Source: Marinomonas sp. IMCC 4694 (GTDB lineage: Bacteria > Pseudomonadota > Gammaproteobacteria > Pseudomonadales > Marinomonadaceae). Taken from it: a stretch of 64,000 bases of DNA. A program made the position numbers and the translations under genes. Where the stretch lies: contig NZ_VSRV01000001.1 in assembly GCF_008122525.1 (NCBI RefSeq), positions 496,001 to 560,000 of the forward strand. Reading direction: 5' to 3'. Each line of letters starts with the position of its first letter. The stretch's first letter is position 1. Below, piece by piece: positions 61,559 through 64,000 of the stretch. The notes beneath the pieces are model-generated. The model saw nothing but the letters and a program-made list of their open reading frames with translations, was not told the origin of the DNA and made no database searches.

Positions 61559-63124
61559 TTAATGTTGGTTTAACGCTGTGGCGTGGTTCAAATAAACCCC
61601 ACAGCCGATAAAGGCATCGCCTTCCAGCTTGGTAATGTAAAGCAGCTTATCAGCCACTTGATCGGTTTGTGGGTTATTAAAACGAAACTGGTAGCCATTA
61701 ATGCCTTTTGTTTTTGCTAGGCTAATCATCTCTTGCACCATCAAGCGGCCATCGGCATCTTTGGTGTGATAAAGATTTTTGCCCACCATTTCAGGATTGG
61801 CACCGTATGCTAATACGTCACCGTTGAAAGTGATCGCGACGATGAACAGCTCGCCCTGGATGAAGTTTCCATTGGGGTCTGAAAAGTCGGAGAAAGACGT
61901 CGCCTCACCCTTTTCCTTGATGTGTTCTAGCGCTTTTATGAGTAGCTTCTTGGCATCGTCTGGATGAAATAGGCGGAATTGCCCAATTGTCGTCTTTGCG
62001 AGCTTAGAAAAAACGGACAGTTGTGTGACAGCGTTGAGGTTTGAATGAACATCTTTACGGCTTTCTTGCATGGCTGAAACAACCTGCTGCAAGGTTTCAG
62101 AAAGCCCTAGCGCAGTATTTTTTTGTTCGCTGGTGGTGTGATTTATCGTTTGTAGTTCCAGTGCCACACGCTTTATTTGTTCGACTATATCTTGTAGTGC
62201 CTGCTTAGAAAGGTTGGCTTCCTGCTTGGCTTGATTGGCGGCTTGTTCACTTGCCGCCATGTCTACTAAGGCTTTTTGCAATTCGGCTTGCATGGCTTCC
62301 ACGGTTTCGCTTATTTGTTCGGTTGCGTTGGCTGTTTGGGTTGCTAGTTTACGCACTTCATCGGAGACAACAGCAAAACCACGTCCATGCTCACCTGCTC
62401 TGGCGGCTTCGATGGCGGCATTTAGCGCTAATAAATTCGTTTGTGAGGCAATGCCTTTGATTAATTCAACAATTTTATTAATCTCATGGTTGCGCTGGCG
62501 AAGCTGGTTCATGGTGACCGCACAGAGATGAATATGGTCAGAGATTTTGTTAATAGACATAAGATTTTGTTGGATCTTGGTTTGACCTTGTTCTGCAACG
62601 TTCATTGCTTGCGCTGCGTTTTGCGTGGCAAGGTGGCAGGTTTTTGCGACATCTAAAGCGATGGCTGATAGCTCCTTACTGGCGGCGGCAGAAGTACTGA
62701 GCTGATCACCAACGGTATCAATATTGTGTACTAAATTTGCGGAATTTTTTTGCAGTAGTTGAGCGGATATAGACACATTGACCGTACCCTCAGAAAGCAA
62801 GGCCAGGGTGTTTTTGAGGTGTTGAGAAAAGGCATTAATCGTCGTGTTAAGACGGTTGTTGGCACCTTTACTGGTATCAATAGTCCTGGTGAAATCCCCA
62901 TTTGATAAGGCGGTAATGACTTTTTCAAGATCGCTGTCAATCTGTCTACGCGCTGTTTGATTACCTGTGGTTAGGGTATAAATGGCTAAAAAGAGCATGA
63001 CAACCGATAAGCCGAAGACGATTTTCAGGAACAACACTGAGACGTCGTTCAAAAAAAGGGCAGTGCCTGTGCTCAGGCTAATTGCAACGCAAAGTACTGA
63101 AATAAGGGAGTTGATCTTAGGCAT
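61559..63124 (-). CDS. Methyl-accepting chemotaxis protein with C-terminal Cache-like domain
   Basis: A 521-residue chemoreceptor. Two closely spaced hydrophobic segments near residues 7-26 and 29-51 leave almost no periplasmic loop. The signalling tip is about 215-265: VELIKGIASQTNLLALNAAIEAARAGEHGRGFAVVSDEVRKLA. After the coiled coil comes a C-terminal domain of about 130 residues (FSDPNGNFIQGELFIVAITFNGDVLAYGANPEMVGKNLY ... FIGCGVYL) resembling a single-Cache domain, here cytoplasmic. It is divergent from the binding-protein gene. Ligand unknown; an intracellular metabolite is plausible. Confidence 0.85.
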   Translation of the reverse strand: MPKINSLISVLCVAISLSTGTALFLNDVSVLFLKIVFGLSVVMLFLAIYTLTTGNQTARRQIDSDLEKVITALSNGDFTRTIDTSKGANNRLNTTINAFSQHLKNTLALLSEGTVNVSISAQLLQKNSANLVHNIDTVGDQLSTSAAASKELSAIALDVAKTCHLATQNAAQAMNVAEQGQTKIQQNLMSINKISDHIHLCAVTMNQLRQRNHEINKIVELIKGIASQTNLLALNAAIEAARAGEHGRGFAVVSDEVRKLATQTANATEQISETVEAMQAELQKALVDMAASEQAANQAKQEANLSKQALQDIVEQIKRVALELQTINHTTSEQKNTALGLSETLQQVVSAMQESRKDVHSNLNAVTQLSVFSKLAKTTIGQFRLFHPDDAKKLLIKALEHIKEKGEATSFSDFSDPNGNFIQGELFIVAITFNGDVLAYGANPEMVGKNLYHTKDADGRLMVQEMISLAKTKGINGYQFRFNNPQTDQVADKLLYITKLEGDAFIGCGVYLNHATALNQH

Positions 63125-63272
63125 AAATATTTCCAGCAGTGGTTTTTATTTATTTATTTCACCTTAGCTCAGTCACCAATCAAACCACAACAGTCGACAG
63201 TATAAGCTTGCATTTTTTGGACATTGATCTGCATCTTGCGGCTATTGTTATGGCTCGCTCTTCTCTTTAATC

Positions 63273-63302
63273 GATATCGACTAATAATAAAAATGATATC
63301 GA
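63273..63302. repeat. GATATCGA direct repeats between MCP and binding-protein genes
   Basis: GATATCGA occurs at 63273 (within the palindrome TCGATATCGA) and at 63295, 22 bp apart, just upstream of the binding-protein ATG. They could be operator half-sites. Confidence 0.35.
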
Positions 63303-63310
63303 GGCTTACA

Positions 63311-64000
63311 ATGAACAAAAAAAATAAGATCGTTAGCAAGGTTTTGGTAGGAGTATCGGCAATGGGTTTTGGCTTTGCTGCCATAGCCGCAGACCCCAAT
63401 CCTATCAAGGTAGGTGTCATGCTTCCGTTTAGCGGTGTCTACGGTGGTTTAGGAGATGCGACGCGCAATGGCTTGAAGATGGCATTTCAAGAACACGCTG
63501 TTGAATTGCATGGTCGTCAGATCGAATTCATTGAAATGGATACCGAGGCTCAGCCTTCGCGCGCGCCTGAAATAGCCAACTTATTGTTAAATAAAGAACG
63601 CGCTGATTTTATTGTAGGACCGGTGCATTCTGGCGTCGCAATGGGCATGATCAAGGTATTGAAAGATAAAGATACCATTATGATCATTCCTAATGCGGGC
63701 ATCGATGCCGCCACCGGGCCTTTGTGTGCGCCGAATATTTTCCGTACGTCGTTTTCTTCTTGGCAGCCTTCTTATCCGATGGGCAAAATCGCTCTTGAAC
63801 AAGGTTTCAAAAAAGTCATTACCATGAGTTGGAACTATGGTTTTGGCAAAGAAAGTCTTGATGCGTTTGAAGAGTCATTTGAAAGTGGCGGTGGCGAAAT
63901 TGTTAAAAAAATTTTAGTACCTTTCCCTAAAACAGAATTCCAGTCTTACTTGTCTGAAATTGGCACCATTCAGCCCGATGCGGTGTTTGTGTTTTTTGCC
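63311..64000 (+). CDS. Periplasmic substrate-binding protein of a LivK-type ABC transporter (3' end outside window)
   Basis: An open frame from ATG 63311 through the window end, 230 codons with no stop. A signal peptide (MNKKNKIVSKVLVGVSAMGF, then AAIAA) precedes PNPIKVGVMLPFSGVYGGLGDATRNGLKMAF, the Peripla_BP_6 opening. LLNKERADFIVGPVHSGVAMGMIKVL and the interlobe hinge follow. LivK-type receptors in catabolic clusters often bind aromatic acids or amides; here that is only suggested by the neighbouring benzoate genes. Confidence 0.88.
   Translation, partial: MNKKNKIVSKVLVGVSAMGFGFAAIAADPNPIKVGVMLPFSGVYGGLGDATRNGLKMAFQEHAVELHGRQIEFIEMDTEAQPSRAPEIANLLLNKERADFIVGPVHSGVAMGMIKVLKDKDTIMIIPNAGIDAATGPLCAPNIFRTSFSSWQPSYPMGKIALEQGFKKVITMSWNYGFGKESLDAFEESFESGGGEIVKKILVPFPKTEFQSYLSEIGTIQPDAVFVFFA

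Overview
The window looks like chromosome from a marine gammaproteobacterium of the Oceanospirillales type, probably Marinomonas or a close relative. That placement is inferred from gene content and protein style: a two-subunit arginine succinyltransferase, rep/yifB/ubiK/glnK-amtB housekeeping genes, TRAP uptake and aromatic catabolism. Moderate GC prevails outside an AT-richer island.

Region 1 (1-25,475) is mostly core metabolism. It holds the tail of a DUF2914 protein, a DUF1904 protein, arginine succinyltransferase (AST) catabolism genes (aruF, aruG, astD, astB, minus strand), a DUF1653 protein, an RND efflux pair with a LysR gene on each side, and mmsA divergent from the second LysR gene. 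It continues with a ClpP-like lipoprotein, a DUF1289 protein, radA, a GNAT-nitrilase fusion, glnK-amtB behind a sigma-54 promoter, ubiK, a small Trp-rich protein, yifB, rep, a cytochrome c5-like protein and tRNA-Arg(CCG).

Region 2 (about 25,476-50,410) is accessory DNA. Next to the tRNA are phased GTGACCA repeats, a Cro/Xre-type regulator and a divergent excisionase-like gene sharing a twin-operator intergenic region. A long minus-strand defence operon follows, in transcription order: a single-TRD HsdS-like protein, hsdM, a YhcG/DUF1016 nuclease, hsdS (destroyed by an IS30 and an IS3 element), a GIY-YIG/DUF4357 protein, a PtuA-like ATPase with a PtuB-like HNH protein (Septu-type pair), hsdR and a YgjP-type metallopeptidase. 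The region ends with three overlapping plus-strand genes, two of them very large tyrosine-recombinase-like proteins. An IS66 element with a clear 8-bp target duplication interrupts the first of the three. An IS5-like transposase remnant marks the right side.

Region 3 (50,572-64,000) is an aromatic and acyl-amino-acid catabolic region. A LysR regulator is divergent from an M20 amidohydrolase (HipO-like) that leads a TRAP transporter (dctP-dctQ-dctM). Opposite lies benABCD for benzoate-to-catechol conversion, then a RidA-like protein and benE, with a good XylS/BenR-type direct-repeat operator upstream of benA. An MCP with a C-terminal Cache-like domain and the start of a periplasmic binding protein close the window. 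Together these suggest hydrolysis of an imported benzoyl-amino acid such as hippurate to benzoate, which is then dihydroxylated; this is a hypothesis.
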